Source of the DNA: Lachnospiraceae bacterium
GTDB taxonomy: Bacteria > Bacillota > Clostridia > Lachnospirales > Lachnospiraceae
Length of the DNA stretch: 64,000 bases
Assembly: GCA_025758065.1 (NCBI GenBank)
Contig: CP107199.1
Coordinates: 1 to 64,000, forward strand
Direction of reading: 5' to 3'
Made by a program: the position numbers and the translations under genes. The notes under the pieces were generated by a model, which was not told where the DNA came from, ran no database searches, and saw nothing but the letters and a program-made list of their open reading frames with translations. Of the stretch, positions 18,206 to 27,343 are shown in pieces (positions within the stretch are counted from its first letter, which is position 1; each line of letters starts with the position of its first letter).

Positions 18206-18412
18206 TTATTCTTTAGTCATGCCGTAAATCTTTTTTTCATAATAAGCCTTTGGAATACGTCCGCAAATAGTTGTATAACCTTGCTCTTTCAGTTCTTCAT
18301 TCCAACCTGCAATCATGCGATACGCAAAAGGTCTGGAAATCTGTAAATCATGCATCACCGTTTCTACTCTCACAAAAAACTGTTCACTTTTTAATTTTTT
18401 TGATGTACTCAT
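18206..18412 (-). CDS. xis: Excisionase-like HTH protein
   Basis: 68 residues: VMHDLQISRPFAYRMIAGWN is an HTH, followed by a wing-like GYTTICGRIPKAYYEKKIYG. A close architectural match (same length and wing) lies beside the second integrase at 31615-31800. It is divergent from the repressor gene at 18594, so the shared intergenic region probably controls excision. It is likely a directionality factor binding near the element ends. Confidence 0.65.
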   Translation of the reverse strand: MSTSKKLKSEQFFVRVETVMHDLQISRPFAYRMIAGWNEELKEQGYTTICGRIPKAYYEKKIYGMTKE

Positions 18413-18424
18413 TATTCACAACAT

Positions 18425-18566
18425 CCATTTTGTTCTCTTTTTTGTTATTTGGTGACCATTTTGTTCTCCTTATATTCATATTATCTCATGTAACACTTTT
18501 TATCAATCTTTATTGTACTTAGGTTCTCATTTTGTTCTTGACAATGTATGTACAATGTATTAGAAT
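18425..18566. promoter_or_regulatory. Divergent control region with three ccattttgttctc operators and a strong promoter
   Basis: The motif (c)cattttgttct occurs at 18425, 18456 and 18527. A promoter for the repressor gene is clear: TTGACA at 18538-18543, a 17 bp spacer and TAGAAT at 18561-18566. The last operator copy touches the -35 box, so the repressor probably autoregulates while controlling xis on the other strand. Confidence 0.65.
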
Positions 18567-18593
18567 AAAAGAAATATGATTGGAGATATTATT

Positions 18594-19109
18594 ATGAATG
18601 TCAGTGAAAAAATCAGATATTATAGAGAACTCCGTGGGTTAACTCAACAACAACTTGCGGATTTTTCTGGTATTCCTCTGGGTACACTAAAAAAATACGA
18701 AACAGGTAATAGAAATCCCAAACAAGAACCTTTACAACGCATTGCTGATGCCTTACATATTAGTATCACCTCTTTTCAAGACATTCATTTAGAAACCATT
18801 GGAGAAGTTGCACCTTATCTATTTGCCATCTCCAAAGTTGGCAAAGTTCAGTTTCATGGTAACAAAGATGCTGATGGAAAATTTGACCTAAATACTCTGA
18901 CCATATCTTTTGATTCTCCTGTATTAAAGCATTTTCTAAAGGAATGGGCAGACAGTAAAGTTATCATCGACCATTTAAGAGATGAAGCTCAATTTTCTCC
19001 AGATGAAACAACAAAAGCATTTTTACTTAACCGTGCTGATGAAATTGAGCAAGAATTGGAACTCCGAATGGTTGATTCTCAAATGCTCATACAAAGTGCA
19101 AAAAAATAA
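18594..19109 (+). CDS. XRE-family repressor of the small element
   Basis: 171 residues from ATG at 18594 (TTGGAGAT site). Residues 1-65 are a classic HTH_3 domain (MNVSEKIRYYRELRGLTQQQ, PLGTLKKYETGNRNPK). The rest resembles the variable C-terminal part of element repressors and has no visible protease motif. Its promoter overlaps candidate operators shared with xis. It probably keeps the integrated state silent. Confidence 0.8.
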   Translation: MNVSEKIRYYRELRGLTQQQLADFSGIPLGTLKKYETGNRNPKQEPLQRIADALHISITSFQDIHLETIGEVAPYLFAISKVGKVQFHGNKDADGKFDLNTLTISFDSPVLKHFLKEWADSKVIIDHLRDEAQFSPDETTKAFLLNRADEIEQELELRMVDSQMLIQSAKK

Positions 19110-19126
19110 GGAGCCTTATCGGCTCC
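19110..19126 (+). terminator. Short GC hairpin after the repressor gene
   Basis: ggagcc and ggctcc arms with a 5 nt loop directly after the stop codon. No strong T run follows, so the function is tentative. Confidence 0.4.
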
Positions 19127-19178
19127 TCACTTGTTTATTCGTTGCATTTTCCTCAAACTGCAAGCATTTTGCAAGCAC

Positions 19179-19236
19179 AAAGCCCAGAAACCTTTGATTT
19201 ATAAGGCTTCTGGGCTTTATTATACTATTCAAACTC
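19179..19236. other. Element right end: hairpin plus att-like core, copy 2
   Basis: The stem aaagcccagaaacctt.../...aaggcttctgggcttt (19179-19218) precedes the core actattcaaactc (19224-19236). The layout is the same as at 5.07, 37.58 and 61.61 kb. Confidence 0.55.
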
Positions 19237-19354
19237 AATGATTGCACCTTGGTTTCTACAATATCTTGTGCTTCTGTTTTTACAAAAACCACTACATTTA
19301 TACGTATTATATAGGCTATTTTCTTTTACCGGAGAAATTTGGGCCAAAATTTGG

Positions 19355-19756
19355 TCACACCTCGTCTTCCAGCGTTATCTTATTATCCTCCAGTTTCAGC
19401 ACTTTGAAACTTTTATCCGAAACATTCAGGCCATCGCAGTTTCTTAAGAAAAGCATATACTGATTCGAAAATTCGAAATTAATAAATCTCCGTATATCAT
19501 CATCGATCAAAATTGCAGCATTGTCAATTACAATAAAATTATTTCTGTATTTTTCGAGATTCTTCTGGACATTTTCCGATCTATAATTAAACAGCTTTAT
19601 AGCATGATACTCATCAGTCAATTTCAAATCTTCAAGTATTTCATAAAAAACCGTTTTGCCTGAGCCGCTGTCTCCGCCGACAAGAGTGATTCAATCTTCA
19701 AAGGCCAGATCATAGAAAAAGGGCACTGCCTGAAAGGCAATGTTCTTATAAACCAT
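19355..19756 (-). pseudogene. P-loop ATPase gene with a premature TGA
   Basis: From ATG at 19756 (AAGGAG site) the frame reads MVYKNIAFQAVPFFYDLAFED, then TGA (19691-19693), then ITLVGGDSGSGKTVFYEILE, and continues to LEDNKITLEDEV at 19355. GGDSGSGKT is a Walker A loop and FIVIDNAAIL resembles a Walker B strand. At 133 codons it is a small nucleotide-binding protein of unknown role. The stop removes the ATP site from any product starting at the normal ATG. Restarting at an internal methionine would give only a fragment without the P-loop. Confidence 0.65.
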
Positions 19757-19895
19757 TTTGTTCGCTCCTTTCATACTCGGCCACTGGCTCTGATATACTG
19801 CACTTCAAATTACAATATCTCTACCATGAGAAAACAAAATTCAAATTTTATTGGAATCTCATTAAACCCCAAAGTGCTACATCCCCCGAGAACTA

Positions 19896-20195
19896 TCAAT
19901 CAAAGATTTTTGTAATATCCTGATATCGGTTAATCACACGATAAATCTCTACGTAGCAATTTCCAACCTTGTAGATAATCACATAGTCTTCCCATATTGC
20001 ATATTTGTAATCTGTCCGAAAGCTGACTCGTTTTGAAAGATCTGAACCCATTCCTGGAAACATCTGAAGATTTTCAAATTTACCATAAATTTCCTTTATA
20101 GTCTTTACAGCATATTCTTCATTATCTTCAGCAATATAATCCCGAATATTCTTCAGATCCTTTACAACAATCGGATTGATCCGCAGTTTTAACAT
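19896..20195 (-). CDS. relE: RelE/ParE-family toxin
   Basis: 99 residues from ATG at 20195, one base after the antitoxin stop. It has the RelE/ParE fold pattern: MLKLRINPIVVKDLKNIRDY, FENLQMFPGMGSDL, and the C-terminal YKYAIWEDYVIIYKV...VEIYRVINRYQD. Such proteins are ribosome-dependent mRNA nucleases or gyrase poisons; this sequence alone does not decide which. It forms an operon with the antitoxin upstream. A deletion relic of a related locus lies at 4727-4875. Confidence 0.85.
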   Translation of the reverse strand: MLKLRINPIVVKDLKNIRDYIAEDNEEYAVKTIKEIYGKFENLQMFPGMGSDLSKRVSFRTDYKYAIWEDYVIIYKVGNCYVEIYRVINRYQDITKIFD

Positions 20196-20196
20196 C

Positions 20197-20445
20197 TTAT
20201 TCCCCCACAAGTGCTTTCAATTCATCCAGATTCAGCCAACCTTCACCGTCTTTCACTGCTTCTTCGGCTTCCTGTAGCTTCATCAGAAGCTTTTTTTCTG
20301 CACGGTCACGCTCATAATCTTCAAAATCCATAACTACAAAACGTCCTCTGCCATTCTTGGTCAAATATACCGGTTCTCCTTTATGACAGTTTTTCAAAAC
20401 TTCATTATAATTTCTCAAATCAGACACTGGTAAAATATTTGCCAT
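20197..20445 (-). CDS. relB: Phd/RelB-type antitoxin
   Basis: 82 residues. The N-terminal Phd/YefM-like DNA-binding part reads ILPVSDLRNYNEVLKNCHKG, EPVYLTKNGRGRFVVMDFED; the C-terminal acidic helix (EEAVKDGEGWLNLDELKALVGE, split) would wrap the toxin. It is the first gene of the pair and should repress its own promoter. That promoter lies in the AT-rich DNA at 20460-20550, also preserved in the relic at 4.8 kb. Confidence 0.85.
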   Translation of the reverse strand: MANILPVSDLRNYNEVLKNCHKGEPVYLTKNGRGRFVVMDFEDYERDRAEKKLLMKLQEAEEAVKDGEGWLNLDELKALVGE

Positions 20446-20738
20446 ATTCTTTCAGCTCCTTTCTTTGACTTCATGTTGTTTCTACTACTTTTATTATACA
20501 CAAAAAGCTGTAAAATTCAACGTGAATTTTTACAGCTTAAAAGTGTTCTCATTCCGAATATTTTTATTATGGTAATATATCGCAGATTAACCAATTCACT
20601 TAAAATGTATCTACTTGCATTACTTAAGCCGTTTTCCAATTAATCTATTATCGATATTTTCTATTTGAATCCATTGATAAAAATAATCCCTAACACCTGT
20701 TGAATGATCGATCACAATAAACGTCTTGTCTTTTTCTC

Positions 20739-20862
20739 TTATTCAAACTCCAGACAGACAGTACGGAGTATTAGCAAAAATCGTTGATTTTAAGCCATTT
20801 TAAGGCAATATAAAAAGCTATAAAGCAATATAAAAAAATGAAAAAATGCAATTATAATGCAA
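20739..20862. repeat. Left-end copy A: att-like core and arm repeats
   Basis: ttattcaaactccagacag (continuing acagt) at 20739-20762, then two direct aaaatgcaat/taatgcaat repeats (20841-20862) followed by gaagtacatt. The same order occurs at 37586-37720. These are likely integrase core-type and arm-type binding sites. Confidence 0.6.
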
Positions 20863-20966
20863 TGAAGTACATTTGATATTTTATTATTCAGTGTGAATGA
20901 CAAATCCTCAATATCTTAAATTTTATAGTTTAGGGAACGTCAAAATTGATGTTCCTTTTCTATTTC

Positions 20967-20997
20967 TAGACGTTCAATAATGAGCGTCTATTTTTTT
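20967..20997 (+). terminator. Element-end terminator tagacg..cgtcta
   Basis: An inverted repeat with an ataa-type loop followed by seven T. Copies occur at 37768-37796 and 39488-39516. It would insulate element genes from flanking transcription. Confidence 0.7.
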
Positions 20998-21025
20998 ACC
21001 CAAAATGAAAGGAGGGTTTATTTTT

Positions 21026-23759
21026 ATGAAAAAGATTATGAATCACTTGCTTGCCGGCGTGCTTAGTCTTGCTGCGATGTTTACAACACTACTCGTTTCA
21101 CAGGTTCAAGCAGCAGAAAAACAGTATTGGACAGAATCAGCGGAGCGAGTGGGAATAATTGAAAAAGTTATGAATGATGGCAGTATCGATTCAACATTCA
21201 ATGAGGGCATGATGAAAGTTGAGGGTGAAACTGCCTACTGTGTGGATATTAACACAAACTTCCAAAATGGATACAAAACACGAGCTGATGCAAGCACCCG
21301 TATGCGTGCCGATCAGATAACTGACGTTGCCCTTTCTTTGGAATACGTCAAGCTATATGCCGACAGTCATAAAGGATTGAATTATAAACAAGTCTACTTA
21401 TTAGAACAATGTGTTGTCTGGCAGCGTTTAAGTGTCCACTTAGGCTGGAACTGCGATAATGTACGAACTTCTTAATGATGAAATTTCCAAAGCGGTACAG
21501 AATGAGGTATATGCTGGAGCAAAGGCTTTTGTAAAAGAAAACAAAGGACGCTATGACTGCGGAGGATATATTTATTCTGGACAAGGACAGGAATTAGGTC
21601 AGTTCTGGGCGAAACTGGCGGTCGGTAATGCGACACTTCAAAAAACGTCCTCCAATACCGACATTACCAGCGGCAATGAGCTTTACTCTATCGCTGGTGC
21701 GACTTATGGTGTCTATTCTGATAAAGGCTGCACGAAACAGCTTGCCACCCTTACGACAAATTCTAACGGGAACACCGAAACTGTGGAGGTAAGAGCTGGT
21801 ACGGTCTACATCAAAGAGCTGTCTGCTCCTGCTGGATATAAAGTTGATGATACCGTTTATCCACTGACGGTCAAGACTGGTGAAACTTCTACTTTAAAAG
21901 TGAGTGATACCCCAAAGGTTATAGAAACCTTGATTGAGCTTTTCAAGATTGACATGGAAACTGGGAAATCCACTGCACAGGGTAACGCTTCTTTAGAGGG
22001 TGCGGAGTTTACATGGAATTTCTACGCTGGTTACTACAACAAAAATAATCTCCCTGCTGCTCCGACAAGAACGTGGACAACAAAAACTGTTGCAGAAACA
22101 GGTAGTGACGGTTTGGTTCATTACGTCACAAAGCTGGCAGATAATTATAAAGTATCTGGTGACAGTTTCTACACACAAAACGGTGTGCCATGCTTACCGC
22201 TTGGAACTATCACGGTAGAAGAAAGCAAGTCACCAACAGGCTATCTGTTAGATGGTGCATATATGCAGGCTGATGGGAGCGAAGAACAAATCAAAGGTAT
22301 GTATCTGACACAAATTACCGAAGATGGCAACCTTGCTGTACTGACTGGTAGCAACCAGTATTCTGTATCGGATAAAATTATCCGTGGCGGTGTAAAAATC
22401 CAGAAACGTGACCTTGAAACAAAGGATACAAAACCACAAGGCGGTGCAACTTTCAAGGATACCGCTTTTGAAATTATTTCCCTAAATGAAAATGCAGTGC
22501 TGGTTGATGGAAAACTGTATCAGAAAAATGAAGTGGTAAAGACCATTCATACAGGCATTGACGGTATCGCTTCTACTTCTACGGATACATTACCTTACGG
22601 AAAATACCGCATGGAAGAAAGCAAATCACCAAATGGTTACTTGACAGACGGTGCAAAACCGATTGATTTTACCATTACAGAAGATAAAAAAGTCGTGGAT
22701 TTAACAGATGAATCACACTCTATCTACAATCAGATTAAACGTGGTGACATTGAGAGCATAAAAATTGGAGCTGGCACACACAAGCGTCTTGCGAATGTTC
22801 CGTTTCGGATCACTAGCAAGACAACAGGTGAGAGCCACGTTATTGTCACTGATAAAAACGGTCAATTCTCCACTGCGTCTGACTGGGTATCCCACAAACA
22901 AAATACCAATGAAGGGAAAAACAGTGAGGACGGTATCTGGTTTGGAACTTCTGAACCAGATGACAGCAAAGGTGCATTGCTCTATGATACCTATGAGATT
23001 GAGGAACTACGCTGCGACAGCAACAAAGGCTTAAAGCTCATTCCTCCATTTGAGATTATCGTGTCCAGAAATAACACTGTCATTGACTTAGGCACTCTGA
23101 CTGATGAATACGAAAAAGAAATCTCTATCCATACCACTGCGACCAGCAAGGACGGGGAAAAAGTCATTGAAGCTGGTAAAGATGTGACTATCGTTGATAC
23201 GGTCACTTTAGATGGTTTGGAAGTGGGTACAAAATATCAGCTTAAAGGTTGGCAGATGGTAAAAGAGGAAAATGCAGAACTTCTCATTGATGGCAAGCGT
23301 GTAGAAAATGACTACACCTTTACTGCCGACAAAGAAAAAATGGAAGTACAGGTTTCCTTTACATTTAATGCTGCTGAACTGGCAGGAAAACATCTGGTAA
23401 CTTTTGAAGAACTTTACGACATTACCAATCCCGGCGAGCCTACAAAAGTAACGGAACACAAGGATATTGAGGACAAGGGGCAAACAGTAACAGTCAAAGA
23501 ACTACCAGAAACACCCGAAACGCCAGAAGAACCGAAAGAACCAGAAAAACCGAGTACCCCAGATACACCGAGTCATAAGACAACGGATTCCCCAAAAACG
23601 GGTGACAGCACACATATTGCTGAATTTGCCATTCTGCTTGGAATTTCTGCGGCTGGACTTGCGTTTACTGCCTATAAAAAAAGACGTTCCATGAAACATG
23701 GCAAAGACAACAAAAAACCTTTAGCCATAAGTTACTACCCACAGCTAAGGGCTTTCTAA
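21026..23759 (+). pseudogene. Thioester/Cna-B surface protein (SpaA-like) split by a frameshift
   Basis: 21026-21475 encodes a signal peptide (MKKIMNHLLAGVLSLAAMFT) and the start of a thioester domain (AYCVDINTNF; LLEQCVVWQRL). Near 21455-21475 the frame changes, and the protein continues at 21459-23759 with NDEISKAVQNEVYAGAKAFV. Several Cna-B type repeats follow, marked by recurring 'EESKSPTGYLLDG' and 'EESKSPNGYLTDG'. The end is a Pro/Glu-rich stalk, a sorting signal (SPKTGD), a membrane helix and KKRR. The intact form would be a sortase-anchored adhesin with isopeptide-stabilised repeats. A +1 shift is needed, so it is currently broken unless the base is an assembly error. GGAGG precedes the ATG. 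Confidence 0.75.
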
Positions 23760-24149
23760 ATAATATGGATTCGTTCAGCACCAAGCGATTGTTGTGGATA
23801 TCTGTATGCGTTTCTTCAAGAGATTTTCTATGTTTCTGACATTCTTTGTTTCGTCTCTCTCAAACAAATAAATGGCATCGGCTCCTGCTCCTATGCAGTT
23901 CACCTGCACATCCATATGATAATACTGCCCATTGTAACGAACAATGTTCCATTAACGGCTTGGATTCATTGCATCCGCATTTGTATGTACATACTACTCG
24001 ATTCAATGATTGCACCTTGGTTTTTTCGATAATTCTTCTATCCTGCTCAGTATTAAAAAGCTAGGATTCCCCTGTGCCCGGAAGTCTCACCTAAATAAAG
24101 CTGCCGTTGATCCCCCAAAAAGGTGCATCAAAAATATCCAACAATTAAA
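23760..24149. other. Relic-rich intergenic region
   Basis: It contains the transglutaminase fragment (next entry), and at 24003-24030 a block (tcaatgattgcaccttggtt) that also follows the att-like core at 19233. It therefore appears to be rearranged element-end DNA. No intact gene was seen. Confidence 0.5.
23868..24000 (-). pseudogene. Fragment of a transglutaminase-like gene
   Basis: On the minus strand it reads YVHTNADAMNPSR, stop, then WNIVRYNGQYYHMDVQVNC and IGAGADAIYL. This is the second half of the catalytic region of the intact gene at 25180-26313. The codons for the catalytic His and the next Gln have become CGT TAA, so it is dead. Confidence 0.8.
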
Positions 24150-24392
24150 TTAATAATTCTGCAAGAAAGAAATGTTTTGTTTCCGGACCGCTTCCGGCAG
24201 ACGATTGTTCTTCATGCAATCACATAAATACAAATTGATGAGAGTCTGGCATGGAATACCAACTACTTCAGACTGATTTTTAAAATACGTGATCACGTTT
24301 TCATCAAGACTGATTGTCACTTGCTTCTTACACGTTTTAACATAAGGATTTTTTCTTGGTTTTAAATCCATGATATTATATTCTTCATGCAT
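24150..24392 (-). CDS. CopG/BrnA-like RHH antitoxin, orphan
   Basis: 80 residues from ATG at 24392, behind GGAGGG. KQVTISLDENVITYFKNQSE followed by GIPCQTLINLYLCDCMKNNR fits a ribbon-helix-helix with the substrate-pocket-like helix of BrnA/CopG antitoxins. No toxin gene is adjacent: relic DNA lies downstream and an AT-rich gap upstream. It may be a leftover antitoxin or a stand-alone repressor. Confidence 0.6.
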   Translation of the reverse strand: MHEEYNIMDLKPRKNPYVKTCKKQVTISLDENVITYFKNQSEVVGIPCQTLINLYLCDCMKNNRLPEAVRKQNISFLQNY

Positions 24393-24419
24393 AATCTTCC
24401 CTCCAAAAAAGCTGTTCAT

Positions 24420-24722
24420 TGTAGACTCTTATCCTATTTTTATTGACTTCCTTGCAGATATGATTCTGATTTTTCCTCCTACCAACATATGCTGACCGCT
24501 ATTTTAATCGATGCATTTTAGAACTTACTAACATATTTTTATATTTCTTTTCTATATCACCGTTTCCCTGTACATGCAGACTTTTCAATAAATATATGGT
24601 AGCATAAAATCAGTCTTTTCTCAAACTCCAAGTGCCAAATACTTTTAAACCTGAAATAAGCGCTGAAATTTATTCTTTTTATTTTTGAAATCTTCATTCA
24701 TGTGCATTGTTAATACAATGTA
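24420..24722. other. AT-rich intergenic, nothing further seen
   Basis: No ORF with a ribosome binding site and no clear repeat. It separates two divergently oriented antitoxin genes. Confidence 0.4.
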
Positions 24723-24751
24723 TTGACAACATAAAAAGCATAAAATATAAT
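24723..24751 (+). promoter_or_regulatory. Consensus promoter for the DinJ-like gene
   Basis: TTGACA (24723-24728), a 17 bp spacer and TATAAT (24746-24751), followed by AAGGAAGGGAG and the ATG at 24779. An almost perfect sigma-A promoter. Confidence 0.85.
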
Positions 24752-24778
24752 ATCAATCAAAGGAAGGGAGTGGCAGAA

Positions 24779-25084
24779 ATGGCAAATGTAACCGTGCGAA
24801 TTGATGAAACGCTAAAGGCTCAGTTACAGGAACTCTTATCTAATCTCGGAATGGACATGACAACTTTTTTTACCATGGCAGCTAAACAGGCAGTAAGAGA
24901 ACAAGCATTGCCCTTTAAGCCGACCATGAATACTGGAACATATGGATTGCAAGCATATAAATTAGCACTTCAAAACACCAATTACAGCAAAGAAGGCAAA
25001 GCAACCATATCCTCTGACGATGAATGGAATAACGAAGCCGAATGGGATGATATGTTTGAACAAATGAAAAACAGAAAAGTCTAA
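24779..25084 (+). CDS. RelB/DinJ-family antitoxin, orphan
   Basis: 101 residues. It opens with the family signature MANVTVRIDETLKAQLQELL, SNLGMDMTTFFTMAAKQAVR. The C-terminal half (DDEWNNEAEWDDMFEQMKN) is the toxin-binding tail. The terminator at 25088-25124 follows immediately and no YafQ/RelE gene is next to it, so the partner toxin is missing here. Expression should be strong from the promoter at 24723. Confidence 0.8.
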   Translation: MANVTVRIDETLKAQLQELLSNLGMDMTTFFTMAAKQAVREQALPFKPTMNTGTYGLQAYKLALQNTNYSKEGKATISSDDEWNNEAEWDDMFEQMKNRKV

Positions 25085-25087
25085 GCA

Positions 25088-25124
25088 AAAGACAGCCAAT
25101 ATTTCGATTGACTGTCTTTTGTTA
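25088..25124 (+). terminator. aaaagacag/ctgtctttt terminator
   Basis: A 9 bp stem with inner pairing and T-rich 3' side, directly after the DinJ-like gene. Confidence 0.8.
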
Positions 25125-25179
25125 ATTGCTAATTCATTTCCAGTACCAGAGGAAATAAACTCGTAATTTGTAGCCCTGT

Positions 25180-26313
25180 TTAATATGTAAAATACTGCGT
25201 CATAGCTGGTATCGCATTTCCAAAGTCCTGAATTACCACAGAACCCTTTTCCTGTTCCTGCTTCCGATAAGCACGGCCATCGAAAATAATGAACTTGAAA
25301 AAGATATCATTCTCACGGCAATATTTTGCAATCTCTGCGGCACTTCGTCCCTGTCCTAATGGATCAAGGCTTACAGACTGTCCCTTTTTCAGCGTCTGGA
25401 AATTCGTTTGCGGTCCTTCCTGCGCCAGGTATAAGCCACCCTGCTGCCTGCTCTCATTTCCTTTTAATGCAATAATAGCTACCTGCATTTCATAATCTGC
25501 TTCATTGTAAGGTGATGATGCATCGAGTTTAATACTGCCAACATCGTCTGGAAGTTTAATTGCCTGACAAACTCCATAATCAACCGTGCTCATTTCTTCT
25601 GTTTTTTCCGATTCGATATTCAGAATAAATGCATCTTCAGACGGGAATGCTGCTACTGTTATATTTTGTGCTGCTGCCGCATAATCTCCCTGCCCCTCGG
25701 CGAACCGTGTTACCTGTGCGTCTGTTCCCGACACTTGTGGATAAGCACTCTGATCGTAGGTGCATGGATGAGTGGCAGACAAATAAATGGCATCTGCTCC
25801 TGCTCCCATGCAGTTCACCTGCACATCCATATGATAATACTGCCCATTGTAACGAACAATGTTCCACTGATGGCTTGGATTCATTGCATCCGCATTTGCA
25901 TGGACATAATAACACTCGATCCCGACTGCATCACACATTGCTTTGAATGCTCTTGCATAACCGGAACACTGAGCAGTATGGTTTACAAGTGCTCCATATG
26001 CAGTATTGGCACTGTTTTCACTCCAGTTCTCTGCATATGACACATTCTGAAACAGATATGTATGGATGGCACGTATTTTCTGTTCTTCTGTCATGCCATC
26101 TTTTATATAATTATTTACAAAATCAGATACCGTCTGTGCGACCGTATCCAGCTGTGCCTGTGTCAAAGCTGGCCCATACACTGACTCCGTTCCCGATGTA
26201 TATTCCGAAGTGTGTGCTGCCTTTAATTCTCCTCCAGTCATCGCATATACCGGTGCTGCAAGGGCCATTCCCATTACAATTGCTACTGCTGCCGTTTTTA
26301 CACTTCTTCTCAT
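25180..26313 (-). CDS. Secreted transglutaminase-like (papain-fold) protein
   Basis: 377 residues from ATG at 26313. A signal peptide (MRRSVKTAAVAIVMGMALAA PVYA, cleaved after AYA or nearby) comes first. The transglutaminase core follows: Cys in HTAQCSGYARAFKAMCDAVG, His in NPSHQWNIVRYNG and Asp in YYHMDVQVN, all present. The C-terminal 130 residues are a separate beta-rich part. Such proteins act on cell-surface protein or peptidoglycan peptides; the substrate is unknown. It ends a minus-strand cluster with two membrane proteins and another secreted protein. A dead copy of its core lies at 23868-24000. Confidence 0.85.
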   Translation of the reverse strand: MRRSVKTAAVAIVMGMALAAPVYAMTGGELKAAHTSEYTSGTESVYGPALTQAQLDTVAQTVSDFVNNYIKDGMTEEQKIRAIHTYLFQNVSYAENWSENSANTAYGALVNHTAQCSGYARAFKAMCDAVGIECYYVHANADAMNPSHQWNIVRYNGQYYHMDVQVNCMGAGADAIYLSATHPCTYDQSAYPQVSGTDAQVTRFAEGQGDYAAAAQNITVAAFPSEDAFILNIESEKTEEMSTVDYGVCQAIKLPDDVGSIKLDASSPYNEADYEMQVAIIALKGNESRQQGGLYLAQEGPQTNFQTLKKGQSVSLDPLGQGRSAAEIAKYCRENDIFFKFIIFDGRAYRKQEQEKGSVVIQDFGNAIPAMTQYFTY

Positions 26314-26333
26314 AATTCTTCTCCTTTCATTGA

Positions 26334-26708
26334 TCACCATTTTTTTACTATGTTATCTTCACCCAATACCCACCATGCAATTGGCACAAGCGGAATCGGG
26401 AAAAATACAATTCCAACAGCCCACCATTTTGAACGATTTAATGTTCTGGTTCTTCTCACCGTTGCTGCAATGTTAGGAAACGTCAGCACTCCCCAGCCAA
26501 CTATATTGATTATGCCCGAAAGAAGGCTAAAAGCAATAAGTGCCCCTGCTCCAAACAATCCTATCATCAGCTTCATACAAAATATAATAACCCCCAAAGC
26601 CAACGGCCCGACCAATTGAATCACACAATATTTTCTATAGGTATCTCCCTGTTCTTCCCCCGCAAAATCTAATGCGGAAGAAAAGTATTCCTTTACATAT
26701 TCTGACAT
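26334..26708 (-). CDS. Small multi-pass membrane protein (DUF805-like)
   Basis: 124 residues. Three to four hydrophobic helices: QLVGPLALGVIIFCMKLMIG, LFGAGALIAFSLLSGIINIV, and a last one in WWAVGIVFFPIPLVPIAWWV. The short loops and the RTRTLNRSKWWAV segment resemble DUF805 proteins. No catalytic motif. It lies just upstream of the transglutaminase gene (21 nt gap) in the same direction, so joint expression is likely. Confidence 0.55.
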   Translation of the reverse strand: MSEYVKEYFSSALDFAGEEQGDTYRKYCVIQLVGPLALGVIIFCMKLMIGLFGAGALIAFSLLSGIINIVGWGVLTFPNIAATVRRTRTLNRSKWWAVGIVFFPIPLVPIAWWVLGEDNIVKKW

Positions 26709-26726
26709 TTGTACTTTTATCTCCTA

Positions 26727-27323
26727 TTAGTCCCATGAATTTACTATGTCCAACGCTATGATCTGCTGCAACAGCCGACATTGATACAATTGTATTTCTA
26801 TCTGCTGATTCTGCAGCTTTTCCATAGTCCAACGATGCAGCTGCTCATCCAACTTATCATAAGCTTCCCGCATGGTATCAACACGTCCCGTTTGTATTAT
26901 CTGAATCAGATAATCTACCGCCATGGGAATTTCATATTCTTCCCTGTGAAACAACAGACGTTTACACTTTTTAGCTACTGGTCTATAACTTTCCTCATAC
27001 TGCTTTAATAAAGCATTTAATTCATCCTCTTTCTTTTTCCGTAAGCGAATCTTTTCAGCTGTGATTTTTTCATAGCCGAAATATAATCCACCTACTGCAA
27101 ACGGTCCAAGCATGATTCCTACAGGTCCCAAAAGAATACATATGCCAATGCTGATCAGCAAAATTTTCTTTTTATTTTCCGGTGCCCACCGTTCCTCTGC
27201 CTTTTCATATCGTTCCAGGATTTCCTGTTGCCTGATATATTCCTGACCGACATCATAATAACGGTACATATGGTTTCTGATATCTTTCAGATCTTGCAAA
27301 TTTTCTTCCATTTCCGGATTCAT
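26727..27323 (-). CDS. Coiled-coil membrane protein of unknown function
   Basis: 198 residues. The start (MNPEMEENLQDLKDIRNHMY) and end are helical and charged. One or two membrane helices lie at about residues 52-80 (ILLISIGICILLGPVGIMLG, PFAVGGLYFGY). The C-terminal helix is rich in Gln and Glu. It is the second gene of the 28.1 to 25.2 kb minus-strand cluster; no family was recognised. Confidence 0.5.
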   Translation of the reverse strand: MNPEMEENLQDLKDIRNHMYRYYDVGQEYIRQQEILERYEKAEERWAPENKKKILLISIGICILLGPVGIMLGPFAVGGLYFGYEKITAEKIRLRKKKEDELNALLKQYEESYRPVAKKCKRLLFHREEYEIPMAVDYLIQIIQTGRVDTMREAYDKLDEQLHRWTMEKLQNQQIEIQLYQCRLLQQIIALDIVNSWD

Positions 27324-27343
27324 ATTTTTTTGTGTACCTCCAT

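Larger units (their letters stand above)
20446..21025. other. Intergenic: antitoxin promoter and left end of the second element
   Basis: The region holds the relBE promoter (20450-20545), the att-like sequence ttattcaaactcc at 20739, paired aaaatgcaat-type repeats at 20841-20862, and two terminator hairpins (20933-20959, 20967-20997). From 20743 onward it resembles the ICE left end at 37593-37800. No gene was seen. Confidence 0.6.

Noticed and set aside
19691..19693. Selenocysteine codon in the small ATPase
   Set aside because: No selenocysteine insertion stem was seen after the TGA, and the position before a Walker A loop is not a redox site.
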